The position numbers were made by a program, and so were the translations under genes. Shown here piece after piece: positions 26,685 to 33,958 of a DNA stretch of 64,000 bases (positions within the stretch are counted from its first letter, which is position 1; each line of letters starts with the position of its first letter). Under the pieces are notes generated by a model, which made no database searches, was not told the origin of the DNA, and was given only the letters and a program-made list of their open reading frames with translations. The DNA comes from Phycisphaera sp. (lineage in GTDB: Bacteria > Planctomycetota > Phycisphaerae > Phycisphaerales > UBA1924): NCBI GenBank assembly GCA_020639255.1, contig JACKGZ010000001.1, positions 62,001 through 126,000 on the forward strand, in the 5' to 3' direction.

Positions 26685-27617
26685 ATGGGCTCGACGCTGA
26701 AGATCACGACGCCGCGCGACTACGACCTGACGCGCGACGTGTGTTCCTACGGCTACTTCGTCCTCGCGCCCAACCTCTGGGACACCAACAAGCACACGCT
26801 CACCCGCCCGCTTCACCTCGAAGACGGGCCGGCGACTGTCGTGCTGCGTCAGGAGTCCAAAGGCACGCTCAAAGCCTCGTTTGACCGGACGCTCAGCGCC
26901 GCCGAGCGAGCCGAGGCCAAAGGGCTCATCACACGCATGTTGCGCCTGAACGAGGACGAGACGCACTCGAAGGGCTTCCACAGCGCCGACCCGCGCTGGA
27001 AGAAGTCGGGCCGGGCGAGGCTCTTCCGCTCGCCGACGTTGTTCGAGGACGTCGTGAAAACAGTGACAAGCTGCAACGTCGCTTGGCCCAGCACTGTCAA
27101 CATGAACAAGCAGATGGTCCGCCACCTCGGCCAGGGCGGCTGCTTCCCGACCGAGGCGCGCATGGCCCGCGCCCGCGTCGGCACGCTCCGCGGGCGCTGC
27201 CGCGTCGGATACCGCGATCAGCGGATCATCGACCTCGCCAAGATGTTTCACAGGGGCGAGATCGACGAAGCCTGGCTCGAACATACGGGCACGCCCGACG
27301 ACGAGGTCTTCGCATTCCTGAAGTCATTGCCCGGCATCGGGCCGTACGCCGCGGGCAACATCATGATGCTGCTCGGGCGGTACTCCCGGCTCGCGATCGA
27401 CACCGAGACCGTCCGCCACGGCAAGGCCGCCCTCGGCTTCAAGGGCACCGACCGCCAGATCATCAAGAAACTCGAAAAGCACTACGAGCCTTTCGGCGAG
27501 TACAAGTTCAAGAGCTACTGGTTCGAGCTCTGGACCTTCTACGAAACCAAGCAGGGCCCGAGCGAGACCTGGGATCGCGAGAAAACCGCAACCGCGTTCA
27601 CCGCCAAGAACTTCTGA
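26685..27617 (+). CDS. HhH-GPD superfamily DNA glycosylase
   Basis: The 310-residue protein would excise damaged bases. The helix-hairpin-helix is LKSLPGIGPYAAGNIMMLLG, followed by LAIDTETVRHG, in which the aspartate is at the catalytic HhH-GPD position. A lysine as in OGG1 is not evident, so a monofunctional, AlkA-like enzyme is more likely. The N-terminal part (about residues 1-90) is a TBP-like half domain: DVCSYGYFVLAPNLWDTN and RPLHLEDGPATVVLRQE. The substrate is unknown. It lies 7 bp after the amidotransferase and is probably co-transcribed with it. Confidence 0.87.
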   Translation: MGSTLKITTPRDYDLTRDVCSYGYFVLAPNLWDTNKHTLTRPLHLEDGPATVVLRQESKGTLKASFDRTLSAAERAEAKGLITRMLRLNEDETHSKGFHSADPRWKKSGRARLFRSPTLFEDVVKTVTSCNVAWPSTVNMNKQMVRHLGQGGCFPTEARMARARVGTLRGRCRVGYRDQRIIDLAKMFHRGEIDEAWLEHTGTPDDEVFAFLKSLPGIGPYAAGNIMMLLGRYSRLAIDTETVRHGKAALGFKGTDRQIIKKLEKHYEPFGEYKFKSYWFELWTFYETKQGPSETWDREKTATAFTAKNF

Positions 27618-27626
27618 TGCATTTCT

Positions 27627-27740
27627 CCTTCTCCCATTTGGGGAGAAGGTGCCGAGCACAGCGAGGCGGATGAGGGGATCTCTTCTCACCGTTTGCCATT
27701 GATGTCCCCTCATCCAACCCTCTCCCCCGAGGGGAGAGGG
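27627..27740. repeat. Paired palindromes, family A (BIME-like)
   Basis: Two hairpins in opposite arrangement: CCTTCTCCC/GGGAGAAGG (27627-27649) followed by GCGGATGAGGGG, then CCCTCATCC and CCCTCTCCCC/GGGGAGAGGG (27718-27740). The pair resembles E. coli BIMEs in organisation. It separates the glycosylase from the sulfotransferase. Confidence 0.75.
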
Positions 27741-27779
27741 AGCAAGAGTCGCACCGGCAACTGCCGATACATTCTGTGC

Positions 27780-28730
27780 ATGACCCCCGACCCACCCAAA
27801 CGCGATCCAGCGAATCTCCTGATCCACGTCGGCCTGCACAAAACCGGCACGACCTGGCTCCAGGACCGCGTTTTCGTGAACAACGCCCTCGGCTTCGACT
27901 CCCCATGGGGCCCGATGGCCTCGCCCGCCGTCGCCGAGTTCATGCTCGTCGACCCGCTCAGCTTCAACGCCAACGCCACGCTTGAGCGCCTCGGCCCGGA
28001 CGTCGACGCCTCGCGCAGCAAGGGTTTCATCCCCGTCCTCTCACACGAGGGCCTCAGCTCCCGCCCCGTCCGCGGCACGTACTACGCGCCCACCGTCGCC
28101 AAACGTCTGCACGAGGTATTCCCAAACGCCCGCATCGTCATCGGCATCCGTGAGCAGAACGGCATGATCCTCTCGCTCTACCGCCAGTTCGTCCGCAACG
28201 GCGGCGTCTACTCGCTCAAACAGTTCATCGGCACCGGAAACGAACCCGCCGGGTGGTCGCCGCTCTGCCGGCTCGAGTTCTTCCACTACGACCGCTTCGT
28301 CCGGTGCTATCAGGATCTCTTCGGCGTGGACAACGTCCTCGTCCAACCCCTCGAACTGCTGCGTGACGACGAGCCGCGGTATCTCAAACGTCTGCTCGAC
28401 TTCGCCGGGAGCACAGGCTCGCCCGATCAGCTCGGCAAGGCCGGCGTTTCCAACGCAGGCTGGGGCGGCCAGACGCTCGAAGTCTTCCGGTTCTTCAGCC
28501 GATTCGCTGTCCGCAACCCGCTCGGCCCCAAGCAGCCCTGGAGCGTCCGCAACGCGCAGCGGGTCTGCTACAAGATCGACAAGATCGTCCCCAAGTCACG
28601 TCACACCAAGATCGAGAAGTCCTGGAAGGCCTACATCAAAGAGCGCACCAAGGGTCGGTACGAACAGAGCAACGCCGAGCTCGTGCGCATGACGGGTCTC
28701 GACCTCGCATCGATGGGCTACGCGCTGTGA
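27780..28730 (+). CDS. Sulfotransferase-family protein
   Basis: The 316-residue protein would transfer sulfate from PAPS. The 5'-phosphosulfate-binding loop is HVGLHKTGTTWLQ near residues 16-28. The 3'-phosphate-binding segment is IVIGIREQNGMILSLYRQF (R-x(7)-S type). The acceptor is not readable; a cell-surface glycan or lipid is common. The C-terminus is basic. ATG 27780 is directly before the conserved block. The gene is framed by family-A repeats on both sides, so it stands as a single transcription unit. Confidence 0.8.
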   Translation: MTPDPPKRDPANLLIHVGLHKTGTTWLQDRVFVNNALGFDSPWGPMASPAVAEFMLVDPLSFNANATLERLGPDVDASRSKGFIPVLSHEGLSSRPVRGTYYAPTVAKRLHEVFPNARIVIGIREQNGMILSLYRQFVRNGGVYSLKQFIGTGNEPAGWSPLCRLEFFHYDRFVRCYQDLFGVDNVLVQPLELLRDDEPRYLKRLLDFAGSTGSPDQLGKAGVSNAGWGGQTLEVFRFFSRFAVRNPLGPKQPWSVRNAQRVCYKIDKIVPKSRHTKIEKSWKAYIKERTKGRYEQSNAELVRMTGLDLASMGYAL

Positions 28731-28737
28731 CTCTGCT

Positions 28738-28829
28738 CCTTCTCCCCTCCGGGGGAGAAGGTGGCCGCGAAGCGGACGGATGAGGGGGTCTTTGAAACAC
28801 CCTCACCCCAGCCCTCTCCCTCAAGGGGA
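28738..28829. repeat. Paired palindromes, family A, interrupted by the transposon
   Basis: The first hairpin is CCTTCTCCCC/GGGGGAGAAGG (28738-28761) followed by GCGGACGGATGAGGGGG. The second unit begins CCCTCACCCCAGCCCTCTCCCTCAAGGGG and stops at 28829, where the mobile element starts. The missing arm, AGAGGG, is found after the element at 34150-34155. Confidence 0.78.
28817..28829 (+). repeat. Left 13-bp target-site duplication
   Basis: CTCCCTCAAGGGG occurs here and, identically, at 34137-34149. It is a piece of the family-A palindrome. A 13-bp duplication is within the range known for the IS4 subgroup. Confidence 0.88.
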
Positions 28830-28866
28830 ATGGCACTTACATAGCCCTCCCAAAACACATGATACA

Positions 28867-28907
28867 AGACGGCGGGCCAGCGCCTCGGGGCCGCTGACCT
28901 GCCGTCT
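28867..28907 (-). terminator. Long hairpin behind the transposase gene
   Basis: An imperfect stem AGACGGC/GCCGTCT (outer 7 bp) continues with GG/CC and CAGCG/CGCTG. It begins 29 bp past the transposase stop and is followed on that strand by TTGTAT. It may also block read-through from outside, a common feature of IS ends. Confidence 0.55.
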
Positions 28908-28936
28908 GTATTTACTTGTCTAGCCGTTAGGCCGAG

Positions 28937-30325
28937 CTAGTTGGGACGCTTGCGGCGGTATGGCTTCTTGTCCTTGCCGTGGTAGAGCTTGCTATGCCTC
29001 GCCTCGTTCCTCGGATGCTTGAGGGTTGGATATGCAGCCCCGAGATGCTTGAGCCCTCTCGGCTCGTGACGATCCGGGCGGTTGCCCACTCGCTGTTCGG
29101 AGATGAGGCCGAGCATCGTGGTCATCAGCCGCCCACGATCAAGCAAGTGTGCCTGATCGAATTTGGCTGAGTACCGATCGATGAACTGCATCGTCCGCTT
29201 GAACGACACCTCTCTCGGAGTCATCTCTCCGTATCGTGCCGCCCGCACCATGTACGTACGGACGACGTTGTTGGCGAGAGCGGCCATCCACAATTCCTTC
29301 TCGATCATCTCGGGAGTCTGGCATCTAAGTTTGTCAGCCCCGAGATCGACCTTGAAGCTGCGGAAGTCTGTCTCTGCATGCCATCTCATTCCATACAGCT
29401 CTGCAAGGTCCGCAGTTGTATAGGCTGCACTGCACAGGGTACTGACGAGACCGACAGGCTTCGTATCCCGCCCGTTGCTGTCCGGTCGATAGCGGATCAC
29501 ACGTACGAGTTGCTTCAGAGGGACCATCCTCCACAACTGCTCCGGGAGCGTGCGGTTTGATGGGAAGCCTCTGTCAATCTCAACTACTCGATCGTTACGC
29601 GCGATCTGCTTCACCGTTGGACGCGATGCTGTTTGGAGCATGACGTTTCGGCGAAACACCGAGTCCACGCCTTGCAGTCGAAGTAGAGCAATTGTTGCAT
29701 AGCCGCAATACGCTCGATCACCAACAACAACGTCATCACGCTCTAGATCGAGCCACCCTTCTCGGAACAGTGACATCTCGCCCGTGCCCTTGCCGGACAT
29801 TGCTCCGAGTTGGAGCGAGAGAATGGCACCTGTCGTTACCGAGTTGATCGAGATGTAGCGAGTGAGGGGCACGCCAACGCCGGGCTTGAACTGCTTCGAC
29901 TTCGGGAAGCTCTCACAGATGGACTCTGTGTCTGGCGCAGCCGAGGTCGTGCCATCTACCGTCCATACTGGCCGATCGATGGGGCGAAGGTCGGCACATT
30001 CGCGTTCCAGTCGCCTTGCCGATGAGCCGACCAGCTCCTTGATTACGGCCAGTGGAAGCCTTTGACGGGCTTGGACATAGCCACCCGTTCCCGCCGAGAT
30101 CTTGCTTTGTTTGAAGGCGTAGTAGGCCGAGAGTCGGGCCACCGCGTCCGAGCAACTTTGTCCGCCCGCGATGATCTGCGCCAGCCATAGATTGACGACA
30201 ACCTCGGGCGGGAAGATGCGATTGCGGTGCTTCACGCCGTGCTTCCGGCAGATTGCCATGACATGTCCGTCCGGGAACGCATCCCGATACGGATATCCAA
30301 AGTCTGCTGCTGTAATGACTTTCAA
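28937..30325 (-). CDS. IS4-family DDE transposase
   Basis: The transposase has 462 residues from the TTG at 30325. The catalytic acids are Asp in VWTVDGTTS, Asp in VVVGDRAYCGY and Glu in the YREK signature YGMRWHAETDFRSFK (Y-x2-R-x3-E-x6-K), which is diagnostic of the IS4 family. The N-terminal segment contains the DNA-binding region; the C-terminus is basic (KDKKPYRRKRPN). TTG is preferred because AAAGGAG lies 6 nt before it, while the longer open frame (to 30550) has no such signal. All motifs are intact, so the enzyme could be active. A longer form from ATG 30442 cannot be excluded. Confidence 0.92.
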   Translation of the reverse strand: MKVITAADFGYPYRDAFPDGHVMAICRKHGVKHRNRIFPPEVVVNLWLAQIIAGGQSCSDAVARLSAYYAFKQSKISAGTGGYVQARQRLPLAVIKELVGSSARRLERECADLRPIDRPVWTVDGTTSAAPDTESICESFPKSKQFKPGVGVPLTRYISINSVTTGAILSLQLGAMSGKGTGEMSLFREGWLDLERDDVVVGDRAYCGYATIALLRLQGVDSVFRRNVMLQTASRPTVKQIARNDRVVEIDRGFPSNRTLPEQLWRMVPLKQLVRVIRYRPDSNGRDTKPVGLVSTLCSAAYTTADLAELYGMRWHAETDFRSFKVDLGADKLRCQTPEMIEKELWMAALANNVVRTYMVRAARYGEMTPREVSFKRTMQFIDRYSAKFDQAHLLDRGRLMTTMLGLISEQRVGNRPDRHEPRGLKHLGAAYPTLKHPRNEARHSKLYHGKDKKPYRRKRPN

Positions 30326-30923
30326 ACCAGACTCCTTTCTGCCGGAGCCGGATCTGCTAGACTGAGCATTCCTAGGGCTAGTCTGAGCGATCCGCTCGGC
30401 TTGCTTTGCTCCGGGGGCCGTTACACGCGGCCTTTGGAGCATTCCATAAACTACTGTGAATTCGTTATTTACGAGCGATTTCGCCCTCTGTGGATAACTC
30501 CCTTCTCCCCCGAATCCAACTGGCCGTTGGATCAGCCAAACGCCCTTCACGGCTCTCCTGAGCCTCCAAACGCTGTTTTTGAGCCCCTGCGCCAGCCGCC
30601 CGCTGGGAAGCCCCTCCGGGCCTCTGGATGCCCGCTAGAGGCCCCAACATTTGACAGATTTCTTGCCCACGGCGGGAGGCCATAAGATCAGTTTTTCGAT
30701 TGTTATAAACGATCAAGCGAGATGCGCCTAAGGCGTGGCGACGTTCCATATTCCTGCTCCTTGCCTCGCGTGTCTGTCCTGTGGGCCGCAGCCGTCTGCT
30801 GTCCACAACGCTGAACATACCAAAAATCCGATTTGGGTTTTTCGTCTACACAAACGCCCGCTCAGAGGCGGGCGAAGACGACGGAGAGTTTGATTGCTGG
30901 CTCGATATACTGTTGCGTTTTTT
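30326..30923. other. Transposon non-coding region between transposase and first passenger gene
   Basis: I see no convincing gene here; the reverse open frame at 30465-30818 has low-complexity, Arg-rich content without a ribosome site. It must hold the transposase promoter. Visible structure: a hairpin GGGCCTCT/AGAGGCCC (30618-30644), a near-palindrome GATTGTTATAAACGATC (30698-30714) and two tandem terminators (30822-30874). Confidence 0.5.
30822..30874 (-). terminator. Two tandem terminators behind the membrane-protein gene
   Basis: On the reverse strand, CGCCCGC/GCGGGCG (30855-30874, 6-nt loop) is followed by TTTG, then a second AT-rich hairpin AAAAACCC/GGATTTTT (30822-30842) ends in TTTTT. 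Together they would isolate the transposase gene from passenger transcription. Confidence 0.65.
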
Positions 30924-31655
30924 CTAGTTGAATTGGCCTAGGACAACTACAAGCGCGACAAGAGCCGCAAGTCCAATCACAATTGCCAGCAAGGTGAGCA
31001 TCAATGCGCGAAATACAGGGCTCATCTGATCGTTTTTGTTGGATTCAACAGATTTGTAGGGTTGGCTGGAAATGCTTGATATTGCAGTCGATGACGGCAT
31101 CGGGCTATCCGCCCGCTTCGGTACGAAGGATTCGCCGCAGCGAAGACACAGCCATCTGTTGCGCCACTCCTGAAGCAGCTTCGGATGCTCGGTTCGATTC
31201 CACTCTTTCGCTTCACGCCCATTCACGTAGGCACTGAGAGGCAGAAGCGCGAGCAAGCCAAAGCAAACCCATATCACACTTGAAGGCAGAGGGTCTCCAG
31301 CTTCTTTCCAACCTGCGAGGGACAATGCGAAGTCGCCGCCAAGCCAGACGATGAATGCCAGCACAAACGAGACGAGCCAGCCAAGGAGCAGGTGTTCGAC
31401 TCCGTACTCGAATCTCCGATCCGGCGGGGCTGTCTTGCGGGCGAGTTCCGTCTGATGCACGCCGGTCGTGCTGGAACTGCCCAGCACAGGGATGAAACCT
31501 CCGCCTCCGTACGCTACCGCCGTATGCGTCGAGGACGATTGGGTACGTGAGACGCCGCCCTCGTGGATCGCGGAGTACCTGCTCGTGTTTTCGCTGCCGC
31601 ACGCTGGGCAGCAAAATCCGTTATGGCCCGTAGTTAGCATCTCTCCCATCGGCAT
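30924..31655 (-). CDS. Passenger: zinc-ribbon membrane protein
   Basis: The 243-residue protein has a first ribbon half GFCCPACGSENTSR (residues 13-26), a Ser/Thr/Gly-rich linker, two transmembrane helices (about LLLGWLVSFVLAFIVWLGGD and VIWVCFGLLALLPLSAYV), then a second Cys pair in WLCLRCGESFVPK and a final C-terminal helix (LMLTLLAIVIGLAALVALVV). The two Cys pairs are far apart in sequence but could join on the cytoplasmic side to form one zinc site. A sensor or scaffold role is possible; no enzymatic motif is seen. GGGAGG lies before ATG 31655. It is divergent from the XRE gene across 61 bp. Confidence 0.7.
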   Translation of the reverse strand: MPMGEMLTTGHNGFCCPACGSENTSRYSAIHEGGVSRTQSSSTHTAVAYGGGGFIPVLGSSSTTGVHQTELARKTAPPDRRFEYGVEHLLLGWLVSFVLAFIVWLGGDFALSLAGWKEAGDPLPSSVIWVCFGLLALLPLSAYVNGREAKEWNRTEHPKLLQEWRNRWLCLRCGESFVPKRADSPMPSSTAISSISSQPYKSVESNKNDQMSPVFRALMLTLLAIVIGLAALVALVVVLGQFN

Positions 31656-31671
31656 TGCGTCCCTCCCAATC

Positions 31672-31690
31672 TGCTGCTAAACTAGCAGCA
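31672..31690. promoter_or_regulatory. Perfect palindrome in the divergent promoter region
   Basis: TGCTGCT-AAACT-AGCAGCA is a perfect 7+7 inverted repeat between the start codons at 31655 (-) and 31717 (+). A TATACG hexamer at 31698-31703 could be the -10 of the XRE gene. A binding site for the XRE protein is likely but unproven. Confidence 0.6.
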
Positions 31691-31716
31691 CAGGCAGTAT
31701 ACGCTTTGCTGCGGGA

Positions 31717-31974
31717 ATGGCAGCACGTCGCCCACGCCCCCAGCACGCCAAGGGCTATGACGCCCTTAGAACCCTTCTGCGCCAAATGCGAGAAGATGCG
31801 GGGCTCACCCAGCGCGATCTTGGGAAGCTGCTCAAAATCCACAATTCTGTGGTACACAGATGCGAGACAGGCGATCGGCGGATAGACCCCATCGAGCTAG
31901 CAAAGTGGGCTCGGGCTTGCGGTATTGATCCTGTTGAAACAACGCGCCAACTTGTAAAAAAATCGGGCATTTAG
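31717..31974 (+). CDS. Passenger: XRE-family HTH regulator
   Basis: The 85-residue protein is one helix-turn-helix domain: LRQMREDAGLTQRDLGKLLK, then IHNSVVHRCETGDRRIDPIE and a short C-terminal helix (LAKWARACGIDPVETTRQL). The pattern 'AGLTQ-LG-LL---VV-R-E-G-R' is classic for Cro/C1 repressors. It probably represses its own promoter and that of the divergent membrane-protein gene through the palindrome at 31672-31690. No toxin-like partner sits directly beside it. It is typical of the control genes of mobile cassettes. Confidence 0.85.
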   Translation: MAARRPRPQHAKGYDALRTLLRQMREDAGLTQRDLGKLLKIHNSVVHRCETGDRRIDPIELAKWARACGIDPVETTRQLVKKSGI

Positions 31975-32296
31975 CGCTGAAGTTCGTCGTTTGTTAGTAA
32001 AATATAGCAGTATTGCATCGAAAATCCTTGACAATTGCTCTCTTATTGCCGATACTAGCCCTAGCAGAAGGGCTTTCCCGTCCAGTTGTCTATTAGATAG
32101 CTGGTAACTCGCATGTACGGGCAGGGAAAGAACGGATGCCAAGAGTTCGGTAGACTTCATGTCTGACGAGGCGATGCAGGCGTCTCTAGTATGCAGATGG
32201 AAGCATAATCTCCGGATTCGTGACTCTGCTAAATCTGACAGTACGGATACCCCTAGTTTTACTAGGGGTTTCCAGTGTCAATTTGTGGAGCCGAAG
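31975..32296. other. AT-rich leader region with three hairpins
   Basis: No gene is supported. Structures: AGCCCT/AGGGCT followed by TT (32057-32074), possibly the XRE terminator; a 23-nt near-perfect palindrome CCAGTTGTC..GATAGCTGG (32082-32104); and ACCCCTAGT/ACTAGGGGT with a 3-nt loop (32249-32269) ending 27 bp before the LOTUS gene start. Confidence 0.5.
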
Positions 32297-33130
32297 ATGC
32301 AAAGTGTCTATCTCGAATCGGTTAAAAGCGTAGTTCAAGAGTTACTCGGGTTGCGCAAGCCATTAAAAGCAGCCCAAATCGGATACGCACTCAAATCACG
32401 AGATCTGGACTGGACTAAATTCGGATACAAGCGGCTAAAGGATGTATTGACCGCACTGGCAGACAACTCTGAACTCTATTTGGGTCTCGATTCTTCAGGC
32501 GCTCTTGCAGTTGATACTGAGCCCCTCCCAGAAAAACCGCACACGCAACCACAATCAGATAGCTGGTACCGCACTACTTCGACCTTAAGAAGCCCGGTAT
32601 GGACGGCATTTACCTCAGAAAACATTGGCGCTGATCGCCGGATTGATATTGGCTCTGGCCAGGTGTGGCTAGGCGGGCCGCCTCCAGTTAAGGATGGCGA
32701 TTGGAAAGATATTGAACCAATATCAACTCATGTACAAAAGTCGTGGGCCAGCGAGTTTCTCCGAGGCAACTCCTTAGAGAGCAACGAGGAGTTACTTCAT
32801 GCAATGTCTTCACCAGAATGGTATCGGCAGTTCCCTCGGCAGCTTCATAAACGAGATCCCGCTCTTAGGCGAGCTTGGAACCGCTTTCGCACTGATAAAG
32901 TTACTCAGCATGTGCGAACGTGGGCTGAACTGGAACATGTAGACCTGTCACTTCTATTTGAGCGACGAAATGGCTCTAGTCAACAGACTCTATACAACTC
33001 GGGAAGCCAATTCCGAGTTCGTGAATCGATAATGCGAGCCCTTGCTGATCTATCTACTCAAGAACTATTAGATTTGCGACTCCCTATTAGGGCGATTGTG
33101 GCAGCCATCCGGCCAGATATGCTTCGTTGA
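32297..33130 (+). CDS. Passenger: protein with probable LOTUS/OST-HTH domain
   Basis: The 277-residue protein starts at ATG 32297 with GTGGAG 6 nt upstream; a longer in-frame ORF runs back to 32159 but crosses a strong hairpin. Residues about 8-75 (VVQELLGLRKPLKAAQIGYA, then LDWTKFGYKRLKDVLTALAD) match the winged-helix LOTUS/OST-HTH pattern: helix, 'L-G--L', and the 'YGF-KL-DLL' core. LOTUS domains bind RNA or G-rich structures and often accompany NYN/PIN RNases. A block RSPVWTAFTSE and an Arg/Trp-rich helical C-terminus follow; I cannot assign these. The codon use is AT-rich. The next ORF lies in the same frame 12 bp on. Confidence 0.6.
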   Translation: MQSVYLESVKSVVQELLGLRKPLKAAQIGYALKSRDLDWTKFGYKRLKDVLTALADNSELYLGLDSSGALAVDTEPLPEKPHTQPQSDSWYRTTSTLRSPVWTAFTSENIGADRRIDIGSGQVWLGGPPPVKDGDWKDIEPISTHVQKSWASEFLRGNSLESNEELLHAMSSPEWYRQFPRQLHKRDPALRRAWNRFRTDKVTQHVRTWAELEHVDLSLLFERRNGSSQQTLYNSGSQFRVRESIMRALADLSTQELLDLRLPIRAIVAAIRPDMLR

Positions 33131-33142
33131 ATATGAGGCTGC

Positions 33143-33958
33143 TTGGAGGATGGTTCGCTGGTACCGATCTACTTATTACATCCTCAAGACCGATATTTAC
33201 CCGGGATAGTCCATTGGATCCATGATCTTCGCGCATTATTGAACGAAGACCCTGAGTGGGCTGGCTGGAAAATTATCGATAGTGAACACAATGTCGAGAA
33301 CGGTATTTGCGTTCGCGATCGTGTATCACAAATTAGTTCTCAGCTTGGACCTGTTCTAGCAATCGATCCTATTAAAGGGTCTGATTACTACAATTTGCGA
33401 GATCGTCTGCAAATGCGGGTTGCGGTTGCGCGTGCTGTTGTGACGTGCTCAGAGGACATATGGACACACCTGTCCAAACTTCGAGCTTATCACGAACAGG
33501 GTGATCCGCGATTGCCCGCCAAATACATCACGGCTATGCACATCATCTGGAAGCTCTCTCATGAACACATGTGGGGTGGCAATGCAAAAGGGTATAAGTG
33601 GCGTGATGATATTCCCAAAGGGCGAGGGATGCCTGAAGAAGCGGAGCCGTATGTGATTGAGGTTCTTAGCGATTTACTGCTGGCAGGATTGCTAGCTTCC
33701 AAACGATCTAAAACTGGTATCAAATACTGCTTGAATGCAGATAAAAAAAGCGTCATATACGATGTTATGGACAATCCATTGTATCCTGATAGTCGACTTC
33801 CTCGATGTTTGTCGAAAGGCATGGACAGTTTGAGTGCGAGATTACTTGATAATGGAATCCAACGAAGGCGGCTTGATCGCGATGGGCGTCCCTCGGCCTC
33901 AGAGATAAAACACGATGGAGATGAAGATCCCACAAAAGGGCCTGCTCCGACATCATGA
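33143..33958 (+). CDS. Passenger: unknown protein, partner of the LOTUS-like gene
   Basis: The 271-residue product is not recognised. It has an N-terminal alpha/beta-looking part (LVPIYLLHPQDRYLPG and GPVLAIDPIKGSDYYN), a helical middle with KYITAMHIIWKLSHEHMWGG, and a charged, probably disordered tail. No signal peptide or transmembrane helix. No ATG is near the start; TTG 33143 after GAGG is the best choice. The frame is the same as the LOTUS gene, and only two TGA codons (33128 and 33134) separate them, so a single longer protein split by nonsense changes, or read-through, is an alternative. Confidence 0.5.
   Translation: MEDGSLVPIYLLHPQDRYLPGIVHWIHDLRALLNEDPEWAGWKIIDSEHNVENGICVRDRVSQISSQLGPVLAIDPIKGSDYYNLRDRLQMRVAVARAVVTCSEDIWTHLSKLRAYHEQGDPRLPAKYITAMHIIWKLSHEHMWGGNAKGYKWRDDIPKGRGMPEEAEPYVIEVLSDLLLAGLLASKRSKTGIKYCLNADKKSVIYDVMDNPLYPDSRLPRCLSKGMDSLSARLLDNGIQRRRLDRDGRPSASEIKHDGDEDPTKGPAPTS

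Noticed and set aside
30465..30818. A 117-codon reverse open frame between transposase and membrane-protein gene
   Set aside because: Low-complexity Arg/Gly/Glu content, no ribosome site, and it crosses the hairpins and overlaps the long transposase frame.
31717..31974. XRE protein as antitoxin of a toxin-antitoxin pair
   Set aside because: No small toxin-like ORF sits next to it on either side; the neighbours are a 243-residue membrane protein and a 322-bp leader.
32159..32296. A 46-residue N-terminal extension of the LOTUS-like protein
   Set aside because: It crosses a strong hairpin at 32249-32269, and a good ribosome site (GTGGAG) precedes ATG 32297.
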